DNA of 64,000 nt from Syntrophomonas sp. (lineage in GTDB: Bacteria > Bacillota > Syntrophomonadia > Syntrophomonadales > Syntrophomonadaceae), in the NCBI GenBank assembly GCA_016841425.1, contig JAENZE010000002.1:124001-188000 (forward strand), read 5' to 3'. Under the pieces are notes generated by a model. It ran no database searches, was not told where the DNA came from, and saw nothing but the letters and a program-made list of their open reading frames with translations. Below are positions 1 to 8,843 of this stretch, piece by piece (positions within the stretch are counted from its first letter, which is position 1; each line of letters begins with the position of its first letter). A program made the position numbers and the translations under genes.

Positions 1-558
1 CGCTGCTGCAGAGAGAAGATTAGTCTGCGTTACCCTATGGTAGAGGTGTTAACTGGTGTCAGCTTCTTATTGGTATACTTGAACACTGGCAGCACTATCA
101 GAGCCGTAGTCGGTGGTTATTTGAGCGTGCTGGTAATCGCCAGTGCATTTATAGATATGGAGCATGGAATAATCCCTGATAAGCTTACGAGCATTGGCAT
201 TATGGCTGGGTTTTTGCTATCGCCATTTACCGTTACATTGGTATCTGCAGCAGCTGGATCTATATTCTTTGGCGGTATATTATGGAGTGCCGGGGTATTG
301 AGCGGTGGGGGGATGGGTGGAGGGGATATTAAGTTGGCCCTTGCCGTTGGAGCACTGTGCGGTATGCCCCATGCAATTTTGGCCTTTATTATCTCTGCTC
401 TGGCCGGTGGGGTTTGGGGGGGGTTTTTCTTATTGACCCATCGTGTCAAGAGAAAGAGTTTTATAAAATTTGGGCCATTCTTAGCGGTTGGCAGTTATCT
501 GGCCTATGTCTACGGAAGCCAGATAATACATGCTTATTTTAGAGTGCTGGGAATTTAA
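1..558 (+). CDS. pilD: Prepilin peptidase (type IV leader peptidase), 5' end outside window
   Basis: This is an integral membrane aspartic protease that cleaves and N-methylates type IV prepilins. The reading frame is open from base 1 and begins with Cys-Cys and the motif ISLRYPMVEVLTG, which normally follows the zinc-binding cytoplasmic domain. The gene therefore starts upstream and the ATG at 37 is internal. Catalytic aspartates are visible in FIDMEHGIIPD and in the glycine-rich GGGDIKL motif, and several hydrophobic membrane segments follow. It is the first of a run of pilus genes on the same strand. The family assignment is secure; only the N-terminal part is missing. Confidence 0.93.
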   Translation, partial: RCCREKISLRYPMVEVLTGVSFLLVYLNTGSTIRAVVGGYLSVLVIASAFIDMEHGIIPDKLTSIGIMAGFLLSPFTVTLVSAAAGSIFFGGILWSAGVLSGGGMGGGDIKLALAVGALCGMPHAILAFIISALAGGVWGGFFLLTHRVKRKSFIKFGPFLAVGSYLAYVYGSQIIHAYFRVLGI

Positions 559-626
559 TAAAAGAATATATGGATATACCGAATGGACTCGTTTTTAGAT
601 GCCATAAAAGGATAAGGAATGTGGTA

Positions 627-1163
627 ATGCCTGGTACAGATAAGATGGAAAGAGATTTTCAAAATGAAAAGGGCCTGAGCCTGATTGAGATAGTTGCTGC
701 ACTTAATATTGTGGCATTGATAGTTATGGTTGTAATCAGTACATCTGCTAGTTCTGCACTATGGATTAACGGTGCCCGGGATGAAACTCTTGTCTCTGCC
801 TATGCTGCTTCTATAGCAGATATCCTTAGGCACAATTCTCTGCAGCTGCATAATCAGATGCAGACTGCTGGTGCCTGGACAGCTGTTGATGAAAACCCTG
901 CGGATGCAGTATTTGCTTTTGCTATCAAAGATGAGCTTATATCCATAGAAGCCCCAAAAGGGATAAACACGACTATTATGGTCAGTTATTTTGATGATAG
1001 CAGTTATTACGATGGGATTTCACAGGACGGTATTTGTGAAATAGGAGGCGATGATGCAGAAGCCATACTGTTTCACGGCAGCCTAATCAAGGTAAGTATT
1101 GAAATGCAGTGGGACAACGGTTCAGCGAATTATTTACTTTCGACTATTTTGGGAGCAAGGTAG
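627..1163 (+). CDS. Type IV prepilin-like (minor pseudopilin) protein
   Basis: The protein carries a class III (prepilin) signal: a short charged leader, then the cleavage site KG|LSLIEIVAAL with the conserved glutamate at +5 and a hydrophobic helix of about 20 residues. The remaining 130 residues are a soluble domain I do not recognise. It is probably a minor pilin processed by the adjacent PilD. The reading frame extends up to an ATG at 570, but the ATG at 627 has a better upstream purine stretch (AAGGAA), and 645 is also possible. It lies 5 bases before the next prepilin-like gene. Confidence 0.8.
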   Translation: MPGTDKMERDFQNEKGLSLIEIVAALNIVALIVMVVISTSASSALWINGARDETLVSAYAASIADILRHNSLQLHNQMQTAGAWTAVDENPADAVFAFAIKDELISIEAPKGINTTIMVSYFDDSSYYDGISQDGICEIGGDDAEAILFHGSLIKVSIEMQWDNGSANYLLSTILGAR

Positions 1164-1168
1164 ATGGG

Positions 1169-1729
1169 ATGAAATGCTTGAATAATCAAATCGGCAGTAC
1201 TCTGATAGAAACCATGGTGGTCCTGGTACTGATAGCCCTGTTTACCAGCAGCCTGATGGCTGTGTACTGGGCATCCGCTAATTCCTTTAATCGAACGATA
1301 AGCATGAGTGAAATGCAGTACACAACGCGAGAAGCTCGCCAACTGATACTTAAAGATATGTATTGCTGTGAAAGAGCAGAAGTATTGGGATTAGATGGCG
1401 GACCGACAGATATGGGCGGAGCTGGCAGCTGTTTAAGGGTGACAATTCCGATTATGCAGGAAGCTGATGTTGAATATATGGCAATATACTATTATGTTGA
1501 AAATGGGAAATTGTACCGAAATAGATTTATGCTGCATGACAAGTACAACATCGGAGATGATGAATTTCTGGATAAAATACCGATAGCGGATCATATGGGT
1601 GTGTTGAGCTTTTCCAGCTCTGCGGCAGGTGTTTTGGAGTATGAATTGATATGCAGCTGCAATAAGGCCACCTTTGAAGTACAGGGTACAGCAAGCAGCC
1701 GGATGCACTACAGCATAAACGGTATATAG
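1169..1729 (+). CDS. Type IV prepilin-like protein (PilW/GspJ-like position)
   Basis: The N-terminus MKCLNNQIGSTLIETMVVL has a prepilin peptidase site: a Gly, then STLIE with Glu at +5, followed by a hydrophobic helix. The body of about 160 residues includes a Cys-Cys pair (YCCERAEV) and two more cysteines near the end. The start at 1169 follows the ribosome binding site GGGAGCAAGG. The longer frame from 1109 would overlap the preceding gene and bury the leader. It is probably a minor pilin that assembles with the neighbouring pseudopilins. The exact subfamily is not resolved. Confidence 0.8.
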   Translation: MKCLNNQIGSTLIETMVVLVLIALFTSSLMAVYWASANSFNRTISMSEMQYTTREARQLILKDMYCCERAEVLGLDGGPTDMGGAGSCLRVTIPIMQEADVEYMAIYYYVENGKLYRNRFMLHDKYNIGDDEFLDKIPIADHMGVLSFSSSAAGVLEYELICSCNKATFEVQGTASSRMHYSINGI

Positions 1730-1745
1730 GGAGGAGCATTCCTGG

Positions 1746-3479
1746 ATGGCTGAGAAGATTGGAGCAGTCAAAGACCATCAGAAAGGCAGCGCTTTGATGG
1801 TCACCCTATTAGTGCTTATGCTAGTATGCCTGACGGGTGCTGCTGTTTTAACTGCTGCAGCGGTAGAGAGGAAAGTAGTGGTATCGCAAAATAGAGTGGA
1901 ACTGCTCAGGCAGGCTGCTGATGGTGGGGTACAGGTTGCCCGGAATATAATAATGAATTATATGGCAGCCGGGCAAGCTATCCCAGCTATGGATGACATC
2001 TTGCTGGACAATGGATTGCGGGTATCAATAAGCTGCGACCCGAGCAGCATAGACAATATGATTGTAACCGTTACTTCCAGGGCCTATATGGAAGATGCTG
2101 ATGGAAAGGTAACAGCCACTAAAGCAGTCAGAGCTGAACTGCTGGTTGCCTGTCTGCCCGGCTGTGCAGTTAGAGCCAGTACTCTAAAATTAGTCGGCAG
2201 GTATTTTTCTACGGTGTCCGAAAAAGGTATTGATGAATCGGGGGGGCAGGATTGGGATGTTAATGATATTGAACCAAGGTTAGCTGGAGATCCAGATCAC
2301 CCCTATAATTATCCCTTGCAAGGCCCAACCTATAACAGTTTTAAACAAAAATATCAGATCAACCATCCCTATTTCAGTACAGACGATCAGCAATGGCCAA
2401 GCATGCCTTATAATGATCATACCTGGTGGGTAGCCTATCAATACGACAGCCTGGATGAACAAGGTTTTCATGATCTGGCACACAGCATAATTTATATTGC
2501 TCCTTTCTATAATCCATATGGATACCTGGAAGTAGTTGATAAAGAAGGTCGGCCAGAACGAATAGAACTTGAACAGGGCTGGGATAATGCCCTGACAGTT
2601 GATGAACAAAATGATTTTTTTATAGAAGAATTAAGTATTCCAGCCTGGGGGTTATTTATGTCAGAAGAATTCTACCAGTCCCAGCTGGTCAATGCGCTGA
2701 TAACCTCCGTTGGTAGTGTTAGTATTCCCGATAAGGAATTCAAATCCCAGGACTTTGTTAAGATAGCCCAGGTCATTGAAAACGTGCCAACACCATCTTT
2801 ACCGACAGAACTCCTGGAAAGCTATCGCTTGCTGTCCCTGGGGAGTACGGATTGGGAGTATATCCCGGAAAATTCAGACAAGCTGGGATATAACAGCGAT
2901 CATTACACAGTTGATATAGATAGGTTAGAAAAGACTTACATATATATTGACTGTCCCGCAGGAGAGACGGCGGTACTGGACTTTAATGCAGCATTGGAAT
3001 CCTCTGGCTGTAGTATGATGGAATGGTTGGCTAACAACACTGCTCCATTCTTCAATTTGGTGAAAAATGAAAGCAGGAAGATAATCATCGTATCAAATGC
3101 CGATCTGGAACTTATCATGGACAATATCATCTTTGAACATTTGAATAGTGATACTCAGTTTTACGTTATCTCCCCGGGAAATATTAGCCTTATCCTGGTG
3201 CCTGCTAATCTTGAATTTCCCGGTTGTCCCAGAAATATAAGTGCTTTTTTATGGGCTGGTCAGGATATGAATATCCATTCTGCAGTCAGGGGATGTAATT
3301 ATAATGGTCTTATAAATGCTGGAAATAACCTGAACATCTACCTGGAAAACCCTGAAGGAATACTGGAAGATGAACCATATTTGCGAATAGAGAAAAGTGA
3401 TATTGTAATCCAGCAGTTTCCCGAAGCGTGGGCTTATCTGGGCATGGCACCTATTATTGCTTATCAATATATTGATTGA
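1746..3479 (+). CDS. PilX-like type IV pilus assembly protein, large
   Basis: A 577-residue protein with an N-terminal hydrophobic helix (about residues 16-40, GSALMVTLLVLMLVCLTG) followed by a charged region with GVQVARN. This is the layout of the PilX N-terminal domain of minor pilins. Unlike a true prepilin it lacks the +5 glutamate. The remaining 500 residues form an unrecognised exported domain rich in aromatic and acidic residues. It sits between two pseudopilin genes and pilM, so a role at the pilus or on the cell surface is likely. The large size compared with ordinary PilX (about 200 residues) is unusual. Confidence 0.72.
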   Translation: MAEKIGAVKDHQKGSALMVTLLVLMLVCLTGAAVLTAAAVERKVVVSQNRVELLRQAADGGVQVARNIIMNYMAAGQAIPAMDDILLDNGLRVSISCDPSSIDNMIVTVTSRAYMEDADGKVTATKAVRAELLVACLPGCAVRASTLKLVGRYFSTVSEKGIDESGGQDWDVNDIEPRLAGDPDHPYNYPLQGPTYNSFKQKYQINHPYFSTDDQQWPSMPYNDHTWWVAYQYDSLDEQGFHDLAHSIIYIAPFYNPYGYLEVVDKEGRPERIELEQGWDNALTVDEQNDFFIEELSIPAWGLFMSEEFYQSQLVNALITSVGSVSIPDKEFKSQDFVKIAQVIENVPTPSLPTELLESYRLLSLGSTDWEYIPENSDKLGYNSDHYTVDIDRLEKTYIYIDCPAGETAVLDFNAALESSGCSMMEWLANNTAPFFNLVKNESRKIIIVSNADLELIMDNIIFEHLNSDTQFYVISPGNISLILVPANLEFPGCPRNISAFLWAGQDMNIHSAVRGCNYNGLINAGNNLNIYLENPEGILEDEPYLRIEKSDIVIQQFPEAWAYLGMAPIIAYQYID

Positions 3480-3499
3480 CTTTCGAAGGAGGTTGTCCC

Positions 3500-4504
3500 T
3501 TGAATACAGTCGGCATAGGCCTGGATATAGGCAGTGTGAAGATTAAAATAGCCAGAGTAAGAAAAAAAAGGGGTGGGTTCGAAGTTGTAAGTTTCGGCAG
3601 CCGGGAAACTCCACCAGGAGCAATTGAGGGAGGAATTATCAAGGATACTAAAATCCTGGGAGAAACCATTGCAGATCTGGCCGGCGAGCTGGGTATAAGG
3701 AATAAGGCGGTAGTAACTGCTGTAGCTGGGCCTCAGGTGTATACCAGGATAATTTCCATGCCCCGGCTAACAATAGAAGAACTCAGAATAGCGGTCAGAT
3801 ATGAAGCTGCTGCTTTTTTGCCCATACCAGTCGAACAAACGGCCATGGACATATTTCCCCTCCGTGAGTACCAAGATTATCAAGGCAAGAGGGCAGAGAT
3901 TTTCTTTGTAGCGGTAAGGCGCAGCCAGTTGGATGATATCCAGACCGCTTGCCGTTTGGGTAAACTAAAGCTGCATGCCATAGAAATCGAACCGCTGGCC
4001 TTACAGCGATTATTGCCAGATAAGAGGAGCTCTGGTACTCAAGCATTTCTAAATATGGGCGCTTCTCGTTGGTGCTTTTCGGTACATCAAAAGGGAGTAC
4101 CGGTTTTCAACCGGTATTTTTCCTTTGCTTATGCAGGTTACCAACCCGGGGCAGTATTGCCTTACAGTGAAAATGTTCCTAGCTGGTCTGCCTCCAGGGA
4201 AACTGATAAGTTGATCTTCGATATGGTAAATGAAGTAGCGCGCTCAATTGAGTATTTCCGGATTCATTATCAGAGCGAACTGAGCAAAATGTTTATTACA
4301 GGCGGCGGAACGCGAGTAAGAGGGTTGGATAAAGCTATCGCTTTAACTACCCGGTGTAAAGTTGAAATAGAAGATGTCCTGGCCCGGGTAAGCCTGGTTG
4401 AGCAGGTTAGCTCAGGGGATTTGGAGGAACTAAAACACGATTTTGCTGTGGCAGTAGGGCTGGCTGTAAGGGGTGGAGATTTCTGGTGGCAGATAAAGAA
4501 ATAA
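3500..4504 (+). CDS. pilM: Type IV pilus assembly protein PilM, actin-like ATPase
   Basis: PilM is the cytoplasmic actin/FtsA-like component that binds the N-terminus of PilN in the pilus alignment complex. The N-terminal phosphate-binding loop GLDIGSVKIKIARV and the later MFITGGGTRVRGLDKA adenosine motif are clear. The start is TTG at 3500, placed 7 bases after AAGGAGG; the upstream ATG at 3476 lies before this site and overlaps the previous stop. The order pilM-pilN-pilO matches the canonical operon. The length of 334 residues is close to the family norm. Confidence 0.93.
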   Translation: MNTVGIGLDIGSVKIKIARVRKKRGGFEVVSFGSRETPPGAIEGGIIKDTKILGETIADLAGELGIRNKAVVTAVAGPQVYTRIISMPRLTIEELRIAVRYEAAAFLPIPVEQTAMDIFPLREYQDYQGKRAEIFFVAVRRSQLDDIQTACRLGKLKLHAIEIEPLALQRLLPDKRSSGTQAFLNMGASRWCFSVHQKGVPVFNRYFSFAYAGYQPGAVLPYSENVPSWSASRETDKLIFDMVNEVARSIEYFRIHYQSELSKMFITGGGTRVRGLDKAIALTTRCKVEIEDVLARVSLVEQVSSGDLEELKHDFAVAVGLAVRGGDFWWQIKK

Positions 4505-5040
4505 GAATAAATCTTATCGAAAAAGATCGCAGGGTGTTGGTTACAAAGAAAACCATAGCGACAAGCCTGCTTATTACGGTATTTATATTGAGTGGGATGC
4601 TTTATAGCTATTACCATGCCAGAGCCCAGCTGAAAAACCTGCAAGCTGAGATAGACCGACTCAATAACGAATATTATCCAACAGAAGCATGTATCCAGGA
4701 TTGGGAGGAAAAAAAGAGCGGGAACGACCTGCTGCAAGAGAAGATAAACACTATATTGTGTATACAAAAGAGGCGGACATCAACCCTGGGGATTCTGGAG
4801 GAAATAGAAAAAGTCATGCCTCCCGGCATAACGTTAACAAATATTGAGGTGAGTATAGAAAAGGTGACTCTCAAGGGATGTGCGCCTGCCCATACCCCCG
4901 AAGCATTATTATTATGTGGTCTTAGAAATAGTAAACTGTTTGGGGATGTAGTGATGGTTGTTTCTGGTGTGAACGAGAAGGCAGGAGAAGTGCTTTTCGA
5001 AGTGGCAGTGGCCCGAGAGGACGGTGAACAGAAATACTAA
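4486..5040 (+). CDS. pilN: Type IV pilus assembly protein PilN
   Basis: A bitopic inner-membrane protein. It has a short cytoplasmic N-terminus with IRINLIEKDRR (the PilM-binding INL-type motif), one membrane helix at about residues 25-45, a coiled-coil stretch (LKNLQAEIDRLNNEY) and an extracytoplasmic domain. The GTG start at 4486 lies inside the end of pilM, a 19-base overlap that suggests translational coupling. The length of 184 residues is usual for PilN. Neighbours on both sides confirm the assignment. Confidence 0.9.
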   Translation: MADKEIRINLIEKDRRVLVTKKTIATSLLITVFILSGMLYSYYHARAQLKNLQAEIDRLNNEYYPTEACIQDWEEKKSGNDLLQEKINTILCIQKRRTSTLGILEEIEKVMPPGITLTNIEVSIEKVTLKGCAPAHTPEALLLCGLRNSKLFGDVVMVVSGVNEKAGEVLFEVAVAREDGEQKY

Positions 5041-5069
5041 GTGACCGTGAAAAAATACTAATAGGTCTA

Positions 5070-5711
5070 TTGATTATAATGGTGGTTGTATACACTTACT
5101 ATTCATATTTGTTATCTCCCCAGTTGGAGCTGCTCGAACAGGCAAGGGAGGAATACCATAGTTTGGAAGCAGAAAAATCAAAACAAGACAAGCTGCTGCA
5201 GAACGAACCACTTTTGGAAAAAGACCAGGTCCAGAATCAATTTAAATCCCTGCTGAATCAAGTTCCGGCTGATCCTTGCATACCTGAGGCAATAGCAGGC
5301 TTGGAGGAGATGGCAATAAGTTCGGGAGTGAAACTGATGGGGATAAACTATCGGAAATCCGTTAAAGCAGGTCCGGCAGAGAACAGCAGCGCATCAAAGG
5401 AGTACGACTTTGAAGATATTCAGGTACAGGTAAAGGGGGATTATCATGAGATTAAAATTTTTATTGGTCTGATTGAAAAGGATCCCAGAATTTATATTTT
5501 AAGCAGCAGCCAGTTTCAAACCCCGATCTATGCTATTAGAAATACGGATGAAGTAGGCGTGGCTCGTGTTAGCTCAGGTACTAATGATTCTTCGATTATC
5601 ACTGCCCAAATAGGTATCAAATTAATTTACGATCATATTAGTATGCCAGGTATAGTGGGTGAAATGGAGGTGAACAGTGCAGGCAGAGCTAATCCCTTCA
5701 GGAATCAATAA
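5070..5711 (+). CDS. pilO: Type IV pilus assembly protein PilO
   Basis: PilO pairs with PilN in the periplasmic/extracytoplasmic part of the pilus machine. A membrane helix is followed by a coiled coil (about residues 20-50) and a ferredoxin-like domain. The first standard start is TTG at 5070, already inside the membrane helix. The same frame stays open back to 5028 and encodes LSDREKILIGLL, which matches the charged N-terminal segment normal for PilO. The true start may be a rare codon such as ATA at 5034, preceded by GAGAGGA. The stop overlaps the convergent HDOD gene by 7 bases. Confidence 0.85.
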   Translation: MIIMVVVYTYYSYLLSPQLELLEQAREEYHSLEAEKSKQDKLLQNEPLLEKDQVQNQFKSLLNQVPADPCIPEAIAGLEEMAISSGVKLMGINYRKSVKAGPAENSSASKEYDFEDIQVQVKGDYHEIKIFIGLIEKDPRIYILSSSQFQTPIYAIRNTDEVGVARVSSGTNDSSIITAQIGIKLIYDHISMPGIVGEMEVNSAGRANPFRNQ

Positions 5712-6901
5712 TCATGTATCTCCCGAAAAACATCTTCAGCTATCAATTCCCAGGTTTCAATCCTGTTTAGCAGGCCTAATTGATCCAGGTATGGCAAATG
5801 CAATTCTGATTTTTTGCAGGGTATTACGCTTCTAAGAGGTGAAGGGGCCAGACCATGTGCAACATGTAAAGCAGTCAGAATACTAAATTCTTTGGTTGGC
5901 CTGGACTGCGGACGGTAATAATACGCTACAGCTTCCAGAATCTGCTGATGAAATCCCCTGATACCAAGAAAATAGGCGCCCAGTTCGGCATGAGTAATTC
6001 CGGTTAGGAGCTGTTCAGCCTCGAGTAAAGTCATCTTATCAGCAACCAGTATATTTCTCAATTCAGTCTGGGTCTGGGGGTTATTCAGCAGCAGCATGTA
6101 ACCAATGTTGTTTAAAATACCCGCCATTTTAGCCTGTTGGGCCAAAGTATAATTGCCGGTTTCAGCCAGGGTAATCCTCATGGCTAGATTACCGATAGTA
6201 AAACTGTTGTTGTTGATAGATTCTGCAGTAGCCAGAATATGGGCTGGCGAATGAAGGTAATTATTTATACCGGCATATATCACTATAGCTTTAGTCATAT
6301 CTAACCCCAGGAGAGCAATGGCTTGTTCAATATTATTGATCCGATTTCCCAGGCCTAAAGCAGGAGAATTCACGATTTGGATTATACGTGATGTAATGGC
6401 ACTATCATGTTCGATAAGTCTGGATATTTTGGTAATAGAGGGATCGGCCAGGGTGAGTTCATCAATAACCTGGTAAACTATTCCAGGTAAACTGGGAAGA
6501 CCTTTAATTCGTGTGCATAGTTTGCAGATAGTATCCGAACCCAGTAAATTACGGATAAAAACTATGCGATCTATATATTGTTTCAAGGTATTAACTTCAA
6601 CCGGTTCATTGATGAAATGGTGAACATACGGTAATGATTGAACAATAGACTCTCGTTCATCTTCCTTTATGAGGGCAATTCGTATTAAGTCAGGATGTTC
6701 CTGCAAAGACGCCCCGCCACTTCCAGTGAATAAACCAAGGGGGCAGATTAAAAAATCTACCTTTTCTTGCTGGAGTATATTCAGGGCTGCCGTTTCATTG
6801 GCAGCGTATAAAACCTGGTAATCGACATATTCCCTGATTAAACAGTTCTTTAAAGCCTGATGTATATCTGGATTTTCTCTAATAAGAATTGAAATGTTCA
6901 A
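5705..6901 (-). CDS. HDOD-domain regulator with degenerate receiver-like N-terminus
   Basis: The first 110 residues resemble a response-regulator receiver fold (LNILQQEKVDFLICP in the aspartate region), but there is no clear phosphoacceptor Asp context. Residues of about 130-330 form an HDOD domain: CTRIKGLPSLPGIVYQVIDE, then ISRLIEHDSAITSRIIQIVNSP, which is the family hallmark. HDOD proteins act in signalling, often tied to motility or c-di-GMP, without the catalytic HD pair. The gene converges on pilO and overlaps its stop. Involvement in pilus regulation is inference from position only. Confidence 0.85.
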   Translation of the reverse strand: MNISILIRENPDIHQALKNCLIREYVDYQVLYAANETAALNILQQEKVDFLICPLGLFTGSGGASLQEHPDLIRIALIKEDERESIVQSLPYVHHFINEPVEVNTLKQYIDRIVFIRNLLGSDTICKLCTRIKGLPSLPGIVYQVIDELTLADPSITKISRLIEHDSAITSRIIQIVNSPALGLGNRINNIEQAIALLGLDMTKAIVIYAGINNYLHSPAHILATAESINNNSFTIGNLAMRITLAETGNYTLAQQAKMAGILNNIGYMLLLNNPQTQTELRNILVADKMTLLEAEQLLTGITHAELGAYFLGIRGFHQQILEAVAYYYRPQSRPTKEFSILTALHVAHGLAPSPLRSVIPCKKSELHLPYLDQLGLLNRIETWELIAEDVFREIHDY

Positions 6902-7451
6902 TATTAGTCTTCCTTCTCCCGTATATTAATCCCTACTGTTCCCTCAATAATAAAATATAAATAGAATTATGTGAAATATTAATATACAACTGCGTTATTC
7001 ATAAAGCCAGATTAGACACGGTCTTCCAGTACCGGGTAGGGTGCCTGGAACACCCTGCAGAACGGAGAAGCCAGATGCAAAATATTAGCCTTATTAGTCG
7101 TCAGTCCCCCCAAATACCCCATTAGTTTTCGAACGAATTTCGGAAAGATAGTTCTGTTTGTGAAGATTTTCTTAATATTCATTTTAAGAAAAATGTCAGA
7201 AAAGCGCAAGTGGCAATAGAAAATAATTAGTACTGAGGTCGGAATTTGACGCGAAACAATAATTCTATTGGTATATAATTCAAATTTTTTCAGGTGCTGT
7301 GAATCTGCAAATGCTGCTTTTACCGTACGGCAATCATCTGCTTAATAGAGCTAAAACCTATAATATCAAATATATTTATCGGCAGGATTATTATATAAAG
7401 GTGTCGAAGGTTTCATTGATTTATGACAAAAAAAGGAGGTATTCTAAGAGT
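6902..7451. other. Intergenic region upstream of the BMP transporter operon
   Basis: The divergent upstream regions of the HDOD gene and the transporter lie here. A small hairpin (GGGTG-CCTGG-AACACCC, near 7039-7055) is visible. The minus-strand frame at 7012-7209 has no convincing ribosome binding site or family features. A TATAAT at 7274-7279 is preceded by TTGACG, but the spacing of 22 is too long for a normal promoter. A perfect Spo0A-box heptamer (TGTCGAA) occurs at 7402-7408, possibly by chance. No purine riboswitch core was recognised. Confidence 0.4.
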
Positions 7452-8558
7452 ATGAAACTAAAGAAATTTACTGCTTTAATACTGCTAGCTATGCTGCTGA
7501 GTGTATTTGTGGTCGGTTGCGGGAATGATGCCAAAACAGAGTCTGAGCAACCTGCTGAGCAAAGCGAAGCTATAAAAGTCGGGTGGGTTTATATAGGCGT
7601 TCCCGGTGATTATGGCTGGACCTATGCCCATGATCAAGGACGCAAGTACCTGGAGGCCGAGATACCCGGGGTGGAATCAATTATTCTGGAAAATGTGCCT
7701 GAGGGAGCGGATGCCGAGCGCAGTTTTGAGCAGCTGGCTCAGGAAGGCTGTTCTATAATATTTGGAACCAGTTTTGGTTACGGTGATGCCATGCTGGCAG
7801 TTGCAGAGAAATATCCCGATATAAAATTTATGCACGCCACAGGCCTGCAGACGGCTGACAATCTTTCTACCTATTTCGGAAGAATATATCAGGCTCGCTA
7901 TTTAAGTGGTATGGTGGCTGGAGCTATGACCACCAATAACCAGTTAGGATATGTAGCGGCCTTCCCCATTCCTGAGGTGGTGCGGGGTATAAATGCTTTT
8001 ACCCTGGGTGCTCAGTCCGTAAATCCTGATGCTAAGGTTAAAGTGGTATGGACCAACACCTGGTTTGACCCGGCAAAGGAAAAAGAAGCTGCCAAGAGCT
8101 TGTTAGAAGCTGGATGCGATGTAATAGCTCAGCATCAGGACACCACTGAGCCACAGGTAGCTGCCGAGGAAGCCGGCAAGTACTGCGTGGGATATAATAC
8201 TGATATGCATGATTTTGCCCCGGAAGGCAATTTAACTTCCCCTATATGGAACTGGGGCCCCTATTATGTTAATACTATTCAAGCGGTTATTGATGGGACC
8301 TGGGCCAGTGAAGCCTACTGGGGAGGAATCGATGAGGAAATAGTTGATTTAGCACCTATCAGTGACAAGGTTCCTGCTGCAATAGTTGAACAGGTCGAGG
8401 CTAAGAAAGAAGCTTTGAAAAGCAAACAATGGGATGTATTTACTGGACCTATCATAGCCCAGGATGGAACTGAGAAAGCAGCCGAAGGCCAGGTTCTAAC
8501 TGATACTGAAATGCTAAGTATGGATTGGTTTGTAGCTGGAGTAGAAGGTTCCCTATAG
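7452..8558 (+). CDS. BMP-family ABC transporter substrate-binding lipoprotein
   Basis: The protein has a lipoprotein signal with lipobox VVGC (Cys at about residue 23), a Glu-rich linker and a BMP (basic membrane protein/Med) periplasmic-binding domain. Recognisable pieces are VGWVYIGVPGDYGWTYAHDQG and FGTSFGYGDAMLAVAEKYPD. Members bind purine nucleosides or related ligands (PnrA, NupN). The start at 7452 follows AGGAGG; the longer frame from 7299 contains no signal peptide at its start. The genes downstream encode the matching ATPase and two permeases. Nucleoside specificity is inferred from the family, not proven. Confidence 0.9.
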   Translation: MKLKKFTALILLAMLLSVFVVGCGNDAKTESEQPAEQSEAIKVGWVYIGVPGDYGWTYAHDQGRKYLEAEIPGVESIILENVPEGADAERSFEQLAQEGCSIIFGTSFGYGDAMLAVAEKYPDIKFMHATGLQTADNLSTYFGRIYQARYLSGMVAGAMTTNNQLGYVAAFPIPEVVRGINAFTLGAQSVNPDAKVKVVWTNTWFDPAKEKEAAKSLLEAGCDVIAQHQDTTEPQVAAEEAGKYCVGYNTDMHDFAPEGNLTSPIWNWGPYYVNTIQAVIDGTWASEAYWGGIDEEIVDLAPISDKVPAAIVEQVEAKKEALKSKQWDVFTGPIIAQDGTEKAAEGQVLTDTEMLSMDWFVAGVEGSL

Positions 8559-8581
8559 TAATTATTAGCATGTGCTTTGGA

Positions 8582-8601
8582 GGGCGGCTTTAAGGCCGCC
8601 C
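8582..8601 (+). terminator. GC-rich hairpin, left copy
   Basis: A perfect stem (GGGCGGC-TTTAAG-GCCGCCC) lies directly after the stop of the binding-protein gene. An identical 20-base copy occurs at 8801-8820. It may act as an attenuator or 3' stabiliser, because the operon continues downstream and only a short T stretch follows the right copy. Confidence 0.6.
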
Positions 8602-8800
8602 CCTATTGCCACCAAGTGGGCAAGATGACAGGCCTATGACAGGAGGGAAGATCAAGGCATGAAAAAAGCCCGCGATTGAGGCGTACCTGGGTACGTTAAT
8701 TGAGCGGACTTCCTTATCCATCGTGAGCTAAGCGAACAATAAATTGTGGTCCTGTGGGCTTTTTGAAATAACGCAGATATTCTCTTCTGTCATAGGCCTG
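8602..8800 (+). repeat. Structured interspersed repeat, copy 1
   Basis: A sequence of about 170-200 bases occurs here and again at 27675-27918. Its ends form an inverted repeat (CAGGCCTATGACAG at 8629-8642 pairs with 8787-8800). An internal hairpin AAGCCCGC...GCGGACTT has a GTAC/GTAC inner stem. The most conserved block is GCGAACAATAAATTGTGG followed by TCCTGTGGGCT (8734-8760). It is bracketed by two identical 20-base hairpins. It may be a miniature mobile element or a structured RNA; I do not recognise a named family. Confidence 0.7.
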
Positions 8801-8820
8801 GGGCGGCTTTAAGGCCGCCC
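8801..8820 (+). terminator. GC-rich hairpin, right copy
   Basis: Identical in all 20 bases to 8582-8601, followed by TTTATCTTAAAGGGG. It lies 23 bases before the ATPase start. Duplication on both sides of the repeat suggests either a target duplication on insertion or two regulatory hairpins. Partial termination here could set the ratio of binding protein to the other transporter subunits. Confidence 0.55.
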
Positions 8821-8843
8821 TTTATCTTAAAGGGGTTTTTAAT

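Noticed and set aside
7012-7209. Minus-strand frame of 65 codons upstream of the BMP operon
   Set aside because: No ribosome site, no recognisable motif, and it ends in a hairpin-rich stretch; more likely chance or old decay.
7246-7279. TTGACG...TATAAT promoter before the BMP operon
   Set aside because: The spacing of 22 bases is too long for a standard sigma-A promoter; left as an observation only.
7299-7451. N-terminal extension of the BMP lipoprotein
   Set aside because: The lipoprotein signal starts at 7452 behind AGGAGG; the extension would bury the lipobox 74 residues inside.
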